From contig JAHWJF010000093.1 of the NCBI GenBank assembly GCA_019348515.1, forward strand, positions 1-9,458: DNA of 9,458 bases, written 5' to 3'. Below are positions 1 through 6,648 of the stretch, one piece after another; position 1 is the first letter of the stretch, and each line of letters starts with the position of its first letter. A program made the translations under genes and the position numbers. Under the pieces are notes generated by a model, which saw only the letters and a program-made list of their open reading frames with translations, was not told where the DNA came from and did not search any database. The DNA is from Chloroflexota bacterium (lineage in GTDB: Bacteria > Chloroflexota > Chloroflexia > Thermomicrobiales > UBA6265).

Positions 1-36
1 TCGCTCCCGCCTCCGGTTACGACTGCTCGAGACTGA
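1..36 (+). CDS. Possible 3' end of an upstream gene (partial)
   Basis: Frame 1 is open from the window edge to a TGA at 34-36 and would encode the tail SLPPPVTTARD. The stop lies two bases before the GTG of the GTPase gene, which is the spacing expected in an operon. MglA-type GTPases are often next to a Roadblock/LC7 partner (MglB), but eleven residues cannot identify a family. The stop could also be chance, so this is a weak call. Confidence 0.2.
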   Translation, partial: SLPPPVTTARD

Positions 37-38
37 TT

Positions 39-614
39 GTGGCGCTGATCGATCTCGAGGCCCGCGAGATCCACGCCAAGATCGTCTATTTCGGGCCAGA
101 GCTAAGCGGCAAGACGACGACGCTGCGCGTGATCGCGGAGGGTGTCCCGCCGGAGACACGTGGCAGCTTCCGCTCGATCGCGTCGGAGTCGGCGCGGACG
201 ATCTTTTCGGACTCCCTGCCCATTGACCTTGGTGAGCGGCTCGGCTTCAGCCTGCACTGGCATCTCTACACCGTTCCTGGCCAGCCACGATCGGCGGGCC
301 CGCGCGCGGCGGTGCTGCAAGGAGTGGACGGGATTGTCTTCGTCGCCGATGCCGCGCCCCTGCGAATGGCGGAGAACGTGGACTCACTCGCGGAACTGAA
401 TGAGATGCTCGCCGCGCAGGCGAAACCGCTTTCAGGTTTCCCGCTGGTGCTAGAGTGCAACAAGTCCGATCTCCCAGGCGCCACTCCCGCAACGGAGCTT
501 GCCACCTCCCTGGGCCTGGCAGACGCCACTACGGTGCGTGCCTCGGCGGTCAACGGGGTAGGGGTCTTCGAGGCGCTACGAGCGATCAGCCGGCAGGTGG
601 CCTCGAGCCTCTAG
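39..614 (+). CDS. MglA-type small Ras-like GTPase
   Basis: A 191-residue cytoplasmic GTP-binding switch protein of the bacterial MglA group, which controls polarity and motility in Myxococcus and Thermus; its role here is unknown. The P-loop GPELSGKT is at residues 19-26, the MglA-specific switch II motif TVPGQ at 78-82, the G4 motif NKSD at 141-144 and the G5 SA at 169-170. From remembered MglA sequences the N-terminus aligns without gaps, which supports the GTG start at 39 although the frame stays open to the window edge and no clear ribosome binding site is seen. Residues R53 and Q82, used for hydrolysis in MglA, are both present. Position 21, Gly in MglA and equivalent to Ras G12, is Glu. 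No MglB partner is visible. The gene converges on the dehydrogenase gene with a 50-base gap. Confidence 0.88.
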   Translation: MALIDLEAREIHAKIVYFGPELSGKTTTLRVIAEGVPPETRGSFRSIASESARTIFSDSLPIDLGERLGFSLHWHLYTVPGQPRSAGPRAAVLQGVDGIVFVADAAPLRMAENVDSLAELNEMLAAQAKPLSGFPLVLECNKSDLPGATPATELATSLGLADATTVRASAVNGVGVFEALRAISRQVASSL

Positions 615-664
615 CGTGGTTCCCGGCCGCGACACTCTGCTCTCGCCCGGCGAATGAGCTACCG

Positions 665-1627
665 TTACCCCTCGTCTTCTCCCGCCAGCCATTCAGACCC
701 CAGGTATTCAGGATCCGGGTGAGAGTAGAACCCTTGCCCTGTCTTCTCCCCGAGATGCCCCTCGTTCAGCTTGTCAGCCAGGATCGCCGATGGCTGATCA
801 GCAGGGTCGGTGGCCACCTTCTGGTAGGACGTCTCGATATCGGAGACGACGTCGAGGCCGACCATGTCCATGATGCCGAACGGCCCGTACGGCGTCCCGA
901 AGAAGAGCATCCACAGCCGGTCCACATCGTCCGGGTCGGCATGCCCCTCGTCCACGACCCGCAGCGACTCGCGCTTCACCGCGCGCCAAACGCGGTTGAT
1001 GATGAAGCCCTTGCTGTCTCCACGAACGACGGCGACGACCAGCCCGAGCGACTTCGCGAAGCGCTCGACCGCGTCCATTACGTCCGGTCGTGTGGCGCCG
1101 CTCCCCATCAGCTCGACCATCGGCCGGCTCCAGACCGGTGCGAAGAAGTGCGTATTGAGAAACCGGCCCGGATCCTGCACCGCCGGGGCGATCTGACTCG
1201 AGGGGATCGACGAGGAGTTGGTCGTCAGGATTGCCTCTGGGGACTGCCGGGAGAGCTCGGTGAACAATTCCAGTTTGGTATCGAGATCTTCTCGCACGGC
1301 CTCGATGACGATATCCGCCCCGGAGACGGCGTCCTCGAGACTGGCTGCAGCGGTGATTCTCTTCATGGCCTCGTCGACATCGGTCGGTGGGTGCAGGCGG
1401 AACTGGTGATGGGCGTATCGGGGCAAATGCGGTAGGGTCCGCGTTTCCTCGGCGATCCGCTCCCGTGCGGCGGCAAGCATCCCGGGGTCGGCATCCCAGA
1501 TGCGCACGGCTCTACCGCTGGACGCGATAAGCACGGCAATCTGACGGCCCATCGTCCCGGCGCCGATGACCGCGGCGGTCGTCACTTCCCGCGCGACCTT
1601 TTCCCGGGCATCCCAGTCAGTAGCCAT
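665..1627 (-). CDS. 3-hydroxyacyl-CoA dehydrogenase family protein
   Basis: A 320-residue NAD-dependent dehydrogenase of the 3-hydroxyacyl-CoA/3-hydroxybutyryl-CoA dehydrogenase family, normally cytosolic and acting in beta-oxidation or in C4 acyl-CoA metabolism. The Rossmann dinucleotide loop GAGTMG is at residues 22-27 and the end of the NAD domain (IEAVREDLDTK) at 108-118. NSSS at 137-140 is followed by the catalytic His160 in NTHFFAP, its partner Glu172, and Asn211 in the FIINR motif; the C-terminal helical domain runs to about residue 300. Length fits the single-domain bacterial enzyme (about 280-320). The residue after HFF is Ala163, where the best-known members have Asn. The ATG start at 1627 is fixed by a strong ribosome binding site. 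It stands alone, divergent from the exporter genes, so its substrate cannot be inferred. Confidence 0.9.
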   Translation of the reverse strand: MATDWDAREKVAREVTTAAVIGAGTMGRQIAVLIASSGRAVRIWDADPGMLAAARERIAEETRTLPHLPRYAHHQFRLHPPTDVDEAMKRITAAASLEDAVSGADIVIEAVREDLDTKLELFTELSRQSPEAILTTNSSSIPSSQIAPAVQDPGRFLNTHFFAPVWSRPMVELMGSGATRPDVMDAVERFAKSLGLVVAVVRGDSKGFIINRVWRAVKRESLRVVDEGHADPDDVDRLWMLFFGTPYGPFGIMDMVGLDVVSDIETSYQKVATDPADQPSAILADKLNEGHLGEKTGQGFYSHPDPEYLGSEWLAGEDEG

Positions 1628-1634
1628 GCACGCC

Positions 1635-1641
1635 CCTCCTT
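1635..1641 (-). promoter_or_regulatory. Ribosome binding site of the dehydrogenase gene
   Basis: On the minus strand this reads AAGGAGG, a perfect Shine-Dalgarno core, seven bases before the ATG at 1627-1625. It is one of the strongest in the window and settles the start codon. Confidence 0.85.
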
Positions 1642-1711
1642 CGCCACCTGTGATTCGACGATTAGTCTGCCACGAGGAAACGACATTGGGGTCGGTCGCT
1701 CGTCAGTGGCC

Positions 1712-1727
1712 TCACCAGGGTGGTGAT
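1712..1727 (+). promoter_or_regulatory. Putative ribosome binding site inside a 6-bp hairpin
   Basis: TCACCA-GGG-TGGTGA (1712-1726) is a perfect 6-bp stem with a three-base loop. Its 3' half is part of AGGGTGGTGAT (1717-1727), which matches the extended anti-Shine-Dalgarno complement AAGGAGGTGAT at 9 of 11 positions and ends 11 bases before the GTG at 1739. It could be the ribosome site of the ATPase gene, partly masked by the hairpin, or an operator in the divergent promoter region. Both roles are inferred. Confidence 0.35.
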
Positions 1728-1738
1728 GCTACGCTCAG

Positions 1739-2716
1739 GTGGTGATGTCCTCCGACGCCCCCGCGATCTCCACCACGAATCTCACCAAGCGCTACGGCGC
1801 GGTCACCGCGCTCGACGGAATCGATCTCGTCGTCCCCGGGGGAGTGACGTACGGCTTCCTCGGACCTAACGGCGCGGGTAAGACAACGACCATCCGCCTC
1901 CTCATGGGTTTCGTCCGGCCAACGTCGGGCGCGGCGCGCATCTGGGGCCACGACTGCTGGCACGACGGCGTTCGCGCCCGCGCCGATCTCGGCTTTCTAG
2001 TTCCGGCCGATGCGCTCTATCCCGATATGACCGGGTACGCGCTGCTCGACTATATGGCCGCGCTCTCGAGGAAGCCCCCCGTCCTGCGGCCGCGCCTGCT
2101 CGAGGCGCTCGAGCTCGGCCAGGACGCGCTCAACCGACGCCTCAATACGTACTCCAAGGGGATGAAGCAGAAACTCGCGCTGACGGCGGCCATCCAGACC
2201 AACCCGGCGCTGCTCGTGCTCGACGAACCGACCGATGGCCTGGACCCGCTCATTCAGCGGTCATTCGAGAGCATGCTGAGCGATCTGCGTGGCAGCGGCA
2301 GCACGATCTTTATGTCCTCGCACGATCTGGCCGAAGTCGAGCGCACGTGTGAGCGGGTGGCAATCATCAGCGACGGTCGCATCGTCGCCGAAGAGACGAT
2401 CGATGATCTCAAGCGCCTGCACCATCGCGTTGCGGAGGTCATCTTCGCGGGTGAACCGCCGGCCGGTCTGGACCGCCTTGCCGGAATCGACGTGACGGGC
2501 CGTGACGGAAACCGCGTGGTGCTTTCTCTCGAAGGAAGCGTCATGCCGCTGCTCCGCTTTCTCGCGGATCGTGACGACGTCGTCGACCTGCTCCTTTCAC
2601 CGCCACGTCTGGAGGACATTTTTCTGGGCTACTACGACACCTCAGCCAATGGGCTCGGGAAATCCCAGGCAATTCCGGTCACCGCCGCAATACCGAAGGA
2701 ATCGATACCGAGGTGA
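1739..2716 (+). CDS. ABC exporter ATP-binding protein (ABC-2/drug-type)
   Basis: A 325-residue nucleotide-binding subunit that should power the membrane protein encoded immediately downstream. Walker A GPNGAGKT is at residues 42-49, the signature loop YSKGMKQK at 138-145 (in place of LSGGQ), Walker B LLVLDEP at 158-164, the D-loop GLDP at 167-170 and the switch His195 in SSHD. The Q-loop region, GFLVPADALYPDMTG at about 85-99, lacks the usual Gln, as in many ABC-2 ATPases with an LPGE-type sequence. Residues 230-325 form the C-terminal extension common in this export subfamily. GTG at 1739, GTG at 1742 and ATG at 1745 are all possible starts; the difference is two residues. The stop overlaps the next start (GTGA), showing an operon and probable translational coupling. 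The substrate is unknown. Confidence 0.92.
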   Translation: MVMSSDAPAISTTNLTKRYGAVTALDGIDLVVPGGVTYGFLGPNGAGKTTTIRLLMGFVRPTSGAARIWGHDCWHDGVRARADLGFLVPADALYPDMTGYALLDYMAALSRKPPVLRPRLLEALELGQDALNRRLNTYSKGMKQKLALTAAIQTNPALLVLDEPTDGLDPLIQRSFESMLSDLRGSGSTIFMSSHDLAEVERTCERVAIISDGRIVAEETIDDLKRLHHRVAEVIFAGEPPAGLDRLAGIDVTGRDGNRVVLSLEGSVMPLLRFLADRDDVVDLLLSPPRLEDIFLGYYDTSANGLGKSQAIPVTAAIPKESIPR

Positions 2717-3534
2717 GCGCGATACCGCGGATGACCGGGCGCGTTCTGCGCAGTGGGCTTCCTGGTCTTGTGGCGTTACTTCTTGGCATCGTTCTGTTCG
2801 AGTTCGTGCAGCCGCTCGTGATCGCCTCGTTCGGCGGTGCACAGGGGCTCGACATGATCATGGAGCGAATTCCACCCGCGTTGCAGGCGTTCACGCGGAC
2901 CCGGCCGGAGTTCCTGGCGCTGTCCGGGTTGGCCGGGTATCTCTCGCTCGGGTTCACCCATCCGCTCTACATCGTGCTTGCCGGGGCGGCTGTAATCGGG
3001 TTCGCCGCGCGATCGCTCGCGGGAGAGATGGATCGCGGCATCATCCAGATCCCGCTCTCGCGGCCAATCTCGCGGCGGGCGGTCTACACATCACGGGTGC
3101 TAGGGGTTGGAGTCATCTGCGCTCTGCTGGCGATTGCCGGTCCGCTCGGCATGGTGGCGGGGATGCTCTACGCCAGGCCATCGGGGGAATTCGCGTACGG
3201 ACATCTAGGCGCCGTTGCGCTCAATGGGCTCGTCCTCTTCTGGGCAATCGGTGGACTCTCTCTCTGGGGCAGCGCCGCCGCCAGCACCGCGGGGCGGGTC
3301 GTCGCCTGGGCCATCAGCTTGCTGGTGGTTTCGTACTTCGTCGACTATTTCGCCGGGATCTGGAGCCCGCTCGAGTCGATCCAGTTCCTCTCGCTCTTTG
3401 ACTACTACGACCCCACCCAGGCGCTCGTCTCAGGTCAGGCCAGTACGTCGGATGTGATCACCCTGACTATCGTCGGCGTCGTAGCGGCGCTCGCCGGATT
3501 GATGGTCTTCACCCGCCGCGATCTTCCGGCGTGA
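2713..3534 (+). CDS. ABC-2 type transporter permease
   Basis: A 273-residue integral membrane protein and the membrane partner of the preceding ATPase. About six hydrophobic segments are visible, near residues 17-36, 85-103, 126-152, 165-187, 195-214 and 248-267. After the second comes EMDRGIIQIPLSRPISRR (about 105-122), the amphipathic E-x-x-R-G...L-S-x-P-x-S-R loop that marks ABC-2 family permeases. The GTG start at 2713 overlaps the ATPase stop by four bases, and an AAGGA at 2696-2700 inside the ATPase gene lies 12 bases upstream. With one ATPase and one permease gene, the working exporter is probably a homodimer of each. The transported compound cannot be told from sequence; antibiotics, lipids and bacitracin-like peptides are typical for relatives. 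Confidence 0.87.
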   Translation: MSAIPRMTGRVLRSGLPGLVALLLGIVLFEFVQPLVIASFGGAQGLDMIMERIPPALQAFTRTRPEFLALSGLAGYLSLGFTHPLYIVLAGAAVIGFAARSLAGEMDRGIIQIPLSRPISRRAVYTSRVLGVGVICALLAIAGPLGMVAGMLYARPSGEFAYGHLGAVALNGLVLFWAIGGLSLWGSAAASTAGRVVAWAISLLVVSYFVDYFAGIWSPLESIQFLSLFDYYDPTQALVSGQASTSDVITLTIVGVVAALAGLMVFTRRDLPA

Positions 3535-3551
3535 GCGCGATGCTCCGGGGA

Positions 3552-3635
3552 GGTCATTGTGAACGGCATGAAGGATCCTGGCTGATCACGACATCGTTAT
3601 CGGGACCAAGGTGCTTCGCTCTGCCCGGAATGACC
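3552..3635 (+). repeat. Intergenic hairpin repeat, copy A
   Basis: An imperfect inverted repeat fills most of the 131-base gap between the permease stop and the next gene. The outer ends are GGTCATT and AATGACC. Inside the left arm is TGAAGGATC (3569-3577) and inside the right arm GCTTCGC (3613-3619). The same landmarks, in the same order and orientation, occur in copy B at 6649-6741; from GTCAT to GCTTCGC the distance is 60 bases here and 61 there. The arms pair at about 14 of the outer 22 positions, so this copy looks decayed. It is probably a small non-autonomous, MITE- or REP-like element. Confidence 0.7.
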
Positions 3636-3665
3636 CGGCACAGATGACGGAAGACTGATCTGAGC

Positions 3666-4346
3666 ATGGCCCGCGCCGTCATCCTGGACGTCAACCAGAC
3701 GATGCTCGATCTCGGCGCACTCGATGCACTATTCGCCGAGTGGTTTGGCGACCCTGTCATCAGGAAAGAGTGGTTCGCGCAAACGCTTCACTTCGCGTTG
3801 ACGCTCGCGGCGACCCGCTCGTTCGAGAGCTTCGGCGAGGTGGGCGCGGTAGCGCTAGCGGATATTGCGCACCGCCACCATGTCTTGCTGCCAGAGAACG
3901 CTCCAACCCGCTTGCGCGAGGCCATGCTGCGCCTGCCCGCTCATGCCGATGTGGAGCCCGCCCTTCGTCTCCTCCGTGACGCGGGCCTCGTCACAGCCGC
4001 GCTATCGAACAATCCGCTCCCGGTGGTCAGCGAGCAGTTGCGCCACGCCGGTCTCGCCCCGCTCTTCGACGAGATCATGTCCGTCGACGAGGCCGGTGCG
4101 CTGAAGCCTGCGCCCGAGGTCTATCAATTCGCCGCCGGTCGCCTCGGTTTCGCTCCGCAGTCAATCTGGATGGTTGCCGCGCACGGTTGGGATATCGCCG
4201 GGGCCACGCGCGCGGGTCTGCGCGGGGCCTTCGTGGCGCGACCGGGTCAATCACCCGACCCCTTCGCGCTGCCCGAGATCATCGCGGACGATCTCCCTTC
4301 GATCGCTCGCGCCATCCTCGACGCCGAACATCTCCCCCATGCATGA
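3666..4346 (+). CDS. HAD-superfamily hydrolase, haloacid dehalogenase type II-like
   Basis: A 226-residue cytosolic hydrolase of the haloacid dehalogenase superfamily. The nucleophile Asp8 sits in ILDVNQTMLD (motif I; the DVNxTxLD form is typical of the type II dehalogenase branch). The second motif is SNN at 114-116, the conserved Lys147 is in LKPAPEVYQF, and the final acidic motif VAAHGWDIAGA at 170-180 contains Asp176. The residues between motif I and about 95 form the helical cap. Length fits L-2-haloacid dehalogenase (about 220-230). Actual substrates could be 2-haloacids or a phosphate ester; the family is often over-annotated. The ATG at 3666 has only a weak GGAAG (3649-3653), 12 bases upstream. 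The stop codon's last base is the first base of the terminator stem. Confidence 0.83.
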   Translation: MARAVILDVNQTMLDLGALDALFAEWFGDPVIRKEWFAQTLHFALTLAATRSFESFGEVGAVALADIAHRHHVLLPENAPTRLREAMLRLPAHADVEPALRLLRDAGLVTAALSNNPLPVVSEQLRHAGLAPLFDEIMSVDEAGALKPAPEVYQFAAGRLGFAPQSIWMVAAHGWDIAGATRAGLRGAFVARPGQSPDPFALPEIIADDLPSIARAILDAEHLPHA

Positions 4347-4375
4347 AACGAGGGCGGCTCGCGCCGCCCCCGTTT
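4346..4375. terminator. Bidirectional rho-independent terminator between convergent genes
   Basis: AAACGAGGGCGGC, loop TCGC, GCCGCCCCCGTTT: a 13-position stem with one A-C mismatch and a four-base loop. A-rich and T-rich ends on both flanks let it end transcription from either strand, although the U tract is only three bases each way. It lies between the HAD gene and ilvD, which converge here, so a shared two-way terminator is expected. Confidence 0.85.
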
Positions 4376-4377
4376 CC

Positions 4378-4405
4378 TCACAACTCACGACTTACGATTT
4401 ACGAC
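4378..4405. repeat. Degenerate heptamer tandem array (4 units)
   Basis: Four consecutive seven-base units, TCACAAC, TCACGAC, TTACGAT and TTACGAC, sit between the terminator stem and the ilvD stop codon. The last three differ from one another by one or two bases. The array lies in the 3' untranslated region of ilvD. Its function is unknown. Confidence 0.55.
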
Positions 4406-4409
4406 TCGC

Positions 4410-6137
4410 CTACAGATCGAATCCCACCCGCATGATCGCCCCATTGTCGGCCTGGGTAACCAGCGCCGCGTACTTAGCCAGGACACCGCGATCGTACTTG
4501 GGACGCGGCGGCGACCACGCCGCCAACCGCTTGGCAATCTCCTCGTCGCTCAGGTCGACGTCGAGGCGTCGCGCGGCCGTGTCGATGATGATCGTGTCGC
4601 CCTCTTGCACCGCCGCCAACGGCCCGCCGACGCCAGCCTCCGGCGCCACGTGTCCGATCATCAGCCCCTTGGTCGCCCCACTGAAGCGTCCATCGGTGAC
4701 CAGCGCAACCGAGTCACCCAATCCTTGTCCGACGATGGAGGCAGTCACCCCAAGCATCTCCTGCATGCCAGGCCCGCCCACCGGGCCTTCATACCGGATG
4801 ACAACCACGTCACCAGGATTGAGCTTGCCCTCGAGGACGGCTTCGTGCGCCTCTGGCTCGGAGTCGAACACCCGGGCGGGTCCCCGGTGCTGCTCCCGCT
4901 CGTACCCGAAGAGCTTCACCACCGCACCGTTCGGAGCAATGTTCCCCTTGAGAATTACCAGTCCGCCGCTATCTTTGCAGGGGTTTCCAATCTGCCGCAC
5001 CACGTCCTGTCCCGGCGTCTCCTTCGCCTTGGCAGCCGCCTCCGCAAAGGTATCCCCGGTCACGGTCATGGCGCCGGCGTGGACGAGGCCGGAATCGACC
5101 ATCCGCTTGGCGACAACCGGCGTTCCTCCGGCCAGATCGAGGTCGAACGCCGCGTAGCGGCCACCGGGCATCAGGTCACAGTACAACGGCGTGCGGCGGG
5201 AGATTTCGTCGAAGTCATCGATGGTCAGCGGAATCCCGGTCTCGCGCGCCAGAGCAATGAGGTGGAGCACGCTGTTGGTCGAGCCACCACTGCTGGCGAC
5301 TCCGGCGATGGCATTCTCGAACGCCTCGCGGGTGAGTATGTCCTTCGGCAGCACGCCCCGGCTGAGCACGTCCATGATCATCTCACCGGCTTCCTTGCCG
5401 ATGGCGTTCTTGCGGGCGTCAACCGCCGGTGGGGAAGCCGAACCCATCGGCGACAGCCCGATGAACTCCATGGCCATGGCCATCGTGTTCGCGGTGTACT
5501 GGCCGCCACACGCTCCCGCGCCCGGGCAGGCTACGTTCTCGAGCTCGATCAACTCCTCGTCACTCATCTTGCCCGCGGCGTTGGCGCCGATCGCCTCGTA
5601 GACCGAGCGGATCGTCACCTCCTTGTCGTGGAAGTGGCCGGGCATGATCGACCCGCTATACAGCAGGATGCCGGGGATGTTCAGTCGCACCAGCGCCATG
5701 GCCAGGCCAGGGAGTGTCTTGTCACAGGCGCCGATACCGATGATGGCGTCGAACATGTGCCCACGCGCCACCAGCTCGATCGAGTCCGCGATCACCTCGC
5801 GCGAGACGAGTGATGCCTTCATCCCCTCGGTGCCCATCGTCACGCCGTCCGAGACGGAGATGGTGTTCAGCTCCTGCGGCGTCCCACCCGCGGCGCGGAT
5901 GCCCTCCTTCACATGCTGGGCGAGGTCGCGCTGATTGAGGTTGCACGGCATCGTCTCGATCCAGCAGTGGGCAACCCCGATGATCGGACGCTTGAGATCC
6001 TCGTCGTCGAATCCCGTGCCTTTCAGCATGGCGCGGGCGCCGGCGCGGTCGTTGCCATCGAGGATGACGCGGCTCTTGTGCCGCATATCGAATCCGCCGG
6101 CCTGTTTCGTACCCGGCCGTTCCGTGGTTGTGCTCAC
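4410..6137 (-). CDS. ilvD: Dihydroxy-acid dehydratase (IlvD)
   Basis: A 575-residue Fe-S enzyme that dehydrates 2,3-dihydroxy-isovalerate and 2,3-dihydroxy-3-methylvalerate to the 2-oxo acids, the third shared step of valine, leucine and isoleucine synthesis. Cluster ligands are Cys65 (MPCN), Cys138 (GACDKT) and Cys210 (PGAGACGG). Lys140 in the CDK motif is the residue that is carbamylated and binds magnesium in the family, and the C-terminal VTDGRFSGAT carries the proposed catalytic Ser. Both domains are complete and length is normal (about 550-575). I chose the GTG at 6137 because AAGGAG lies nine bases upstream; an in-frame ATG at 6224 would add 29 residues without any ribosome binding site. 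No other ilv or leu gene is in the window, so ilvD is isolated here, and no leader peptide or T-box is evident. Confidence 0.96.
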   Translation of the reverse strand: MSTTTERPGTKQAGGFDMRHKSRVILDGNDRAGARAMLKGTGFDDEDLKRPIIGVAHCWIETMPCNLNQRDLAQHVKEGIRAAGGTPQELNTISVSDGVTMGTEGMKASLVSREVIADSIELVARGHMFDAIIGIGACDKTLPGLAMALVRLNIPGILLYSGSIMPGHFHDKEVTIRSVYEAIGANAAGKMSDEELIELENVACPGAGACGGQYTANTMAMAMEFIGLSPMGSASPPAVDARKNAIGKEAGEMIMDVLSRGVLPKDILTREAFENAIAGVASSGGSTNSVLHLIALARETGIPLTIDDFDEISRRTPLYCDLMPGGRYAAFDLDLAGGTPVVAKRMVDSGLVHAGAMTVTGDTFAEAAAKAKETPGQDVVRQIGNPCKDSGGLVILKGNIAPNGAVVKLFGYEREQHRGPARVFDSEPEAHEAVLEGKLNPGDVVVIRYEGPVGGPGMQEMLGVTASIVGQGLGDSVALVTDGRFSGATKGLMIGHVAPEAGVGGPLAAVQEGDTIIIDTAARRLDVDLSDEEIAKRLAAWSPPRPKYDRGVLAKYAALVTQADNGAIMRVGFDL

Positions 6138-6146
6138 TCTGACCCG

Positions 6147-6152
6147 CTCCTT
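6147..6152 (-). promoter_or_regulatory. Ribosome binding site of ilvD
   Basis: The minus strand reads AAGGAG here, nine bases before the GTG at 6137-6135. This decides the start against the longer frame that begins at 6224. Confidence 0.75.
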
Positions 6153-6255
6153 CCCGCTCTCATAGTCTCCAAACTGACATGGCGATCTGGCAACCCGCGC
6201 CACCTGCCTCGCCGCCACGCCCATACCGGCGCTCAGATGTCGAGAGTGTCCTCGC

Positions 6256-6270
6256 CACGAAGCATTCGTG
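6256..6270. promoter_or_regulatory. Short palindrome in the ilvD upstream gap
   Basis: CACGAA-GCA-TTCGTG is a perfect 6-bp inverted repeat in the 153-base gap between the YtxH-like gene and ilvD. It could be a regulator binding site for ilvD or a weak hairpin after the YtxH-like gene. On the minus strand no T tract follows it, which argues against a terminator. No convincing -35/-10 pair was found in the rest of the gap. Confidence 0.3.
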
Positions 6271-6290
6271 CAAGGTTTTGGTTGACGCCC

Positions 6291-6620
6291 CTATGTACCT
6301 CGAGCGTCACTGCCGGTTCCCGCACCAGGAGCTAGGCCCAGGTCGGCAATGGCCTGGGCCGTCTCCACGCGGGTCAGCGTCTCCTGATCCCGGAGCGCGG
6401 CGGGATCACCCGTCTCCGCGCGAAAACGCCGGATCAGCTCTTCTTCGGTGCGAGCCTGCGCCTCCAGACCCGCGCGCTTTGCCTGGTCGACTCGACGCTC
6501 GACTCCATTGACGAACTCGTCACCGGCCTGGGGAGCCACGAGCATGGCGACTGCCGCTCCAACCCCGGCGCCGATCACCCCCCCGGCAATGAACGATCCC
6601 ATTCGGCGTATGACGCCCAT
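6291..6620 (-). CDS. YtxH-like small membrane protein
   Basis: A 109-residue protein resembling the YtxH family of small, widely distributed, poorly understood membrane-anchored proteins, some linked to general stress in Firmicutes. One glycine-rich membrane helix spans about residues 10-29 and is followed directly by APQAGDEF (29-36), the family's AP-x-x-G motif. A charged, probably helical stretch, rich in Arg and Glu, continues to about residue 75. The tail is Gly/Ala-rich. Of two adjacent starts, GTG at 6623 and ATG at 6620, the ATG is preferred because GGAG is followed by six bases before it and only three before the GTG. It lies between the 15-residue-repeat gene and ilvD on the same strand, but gaps of about 150 bases on both sides argue against tight co-translation. 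Confidence 0.75.
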   Translation of the reverse strand: MGVIRRMGSFIAGGVIGAGVGAAVAMLVAPQAGDEFVNGVERRVDQAKRAGLEAQARTEEELIRRFRAETGDPAALRDQETLTRVETAQAIADLGLAPGAGTGSDARGT

Positions 6621-6648
6621 CACGCGCTCCTACCCTATCACGCTACGA

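Noticed and set aside
615..664. Terminator between the GTPase and dehydrogenase genes
   Set aside because: Only a weak CCGG/CCGG pairing is visible and there is no T tract.
455..1435. Long plus-strand open frame of 326 codons
   Set aside because: It is antisense to the dehydrogenase and runs over the end of the GTPase gene. Its translation has no recognisable domain, and high GC makes long antisense frames common.
2502..3401. Plus-strand open frame of 299 codons
   Set aside because: It is an out-of-frame shadow of the ABC ATPase and permease genes, both of which have clear family motifs in their own frames.
3535..3665. Small gene or RNA gene in this gap
   Set aside because: The sequence is explained by repeat copy A, and no tRNA-like or other known RNA fold was seen.
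4605..5813. Plus-strand open frame of 402 codons
   Set aside because: It lies wholly antisense to ilvD, whose translation is unmistakable, and encodes a low-complexity His/Arg-rich product with no motif.
6138..6224. 29-residue N-terminal extension of ilvD, or an attenuator leader peptide
   Set aside because: There is no ribosome site at the 6224 ATG and no run of Leu, Ile or Val codons. A good ribosome site precedes the GTG at 6137.
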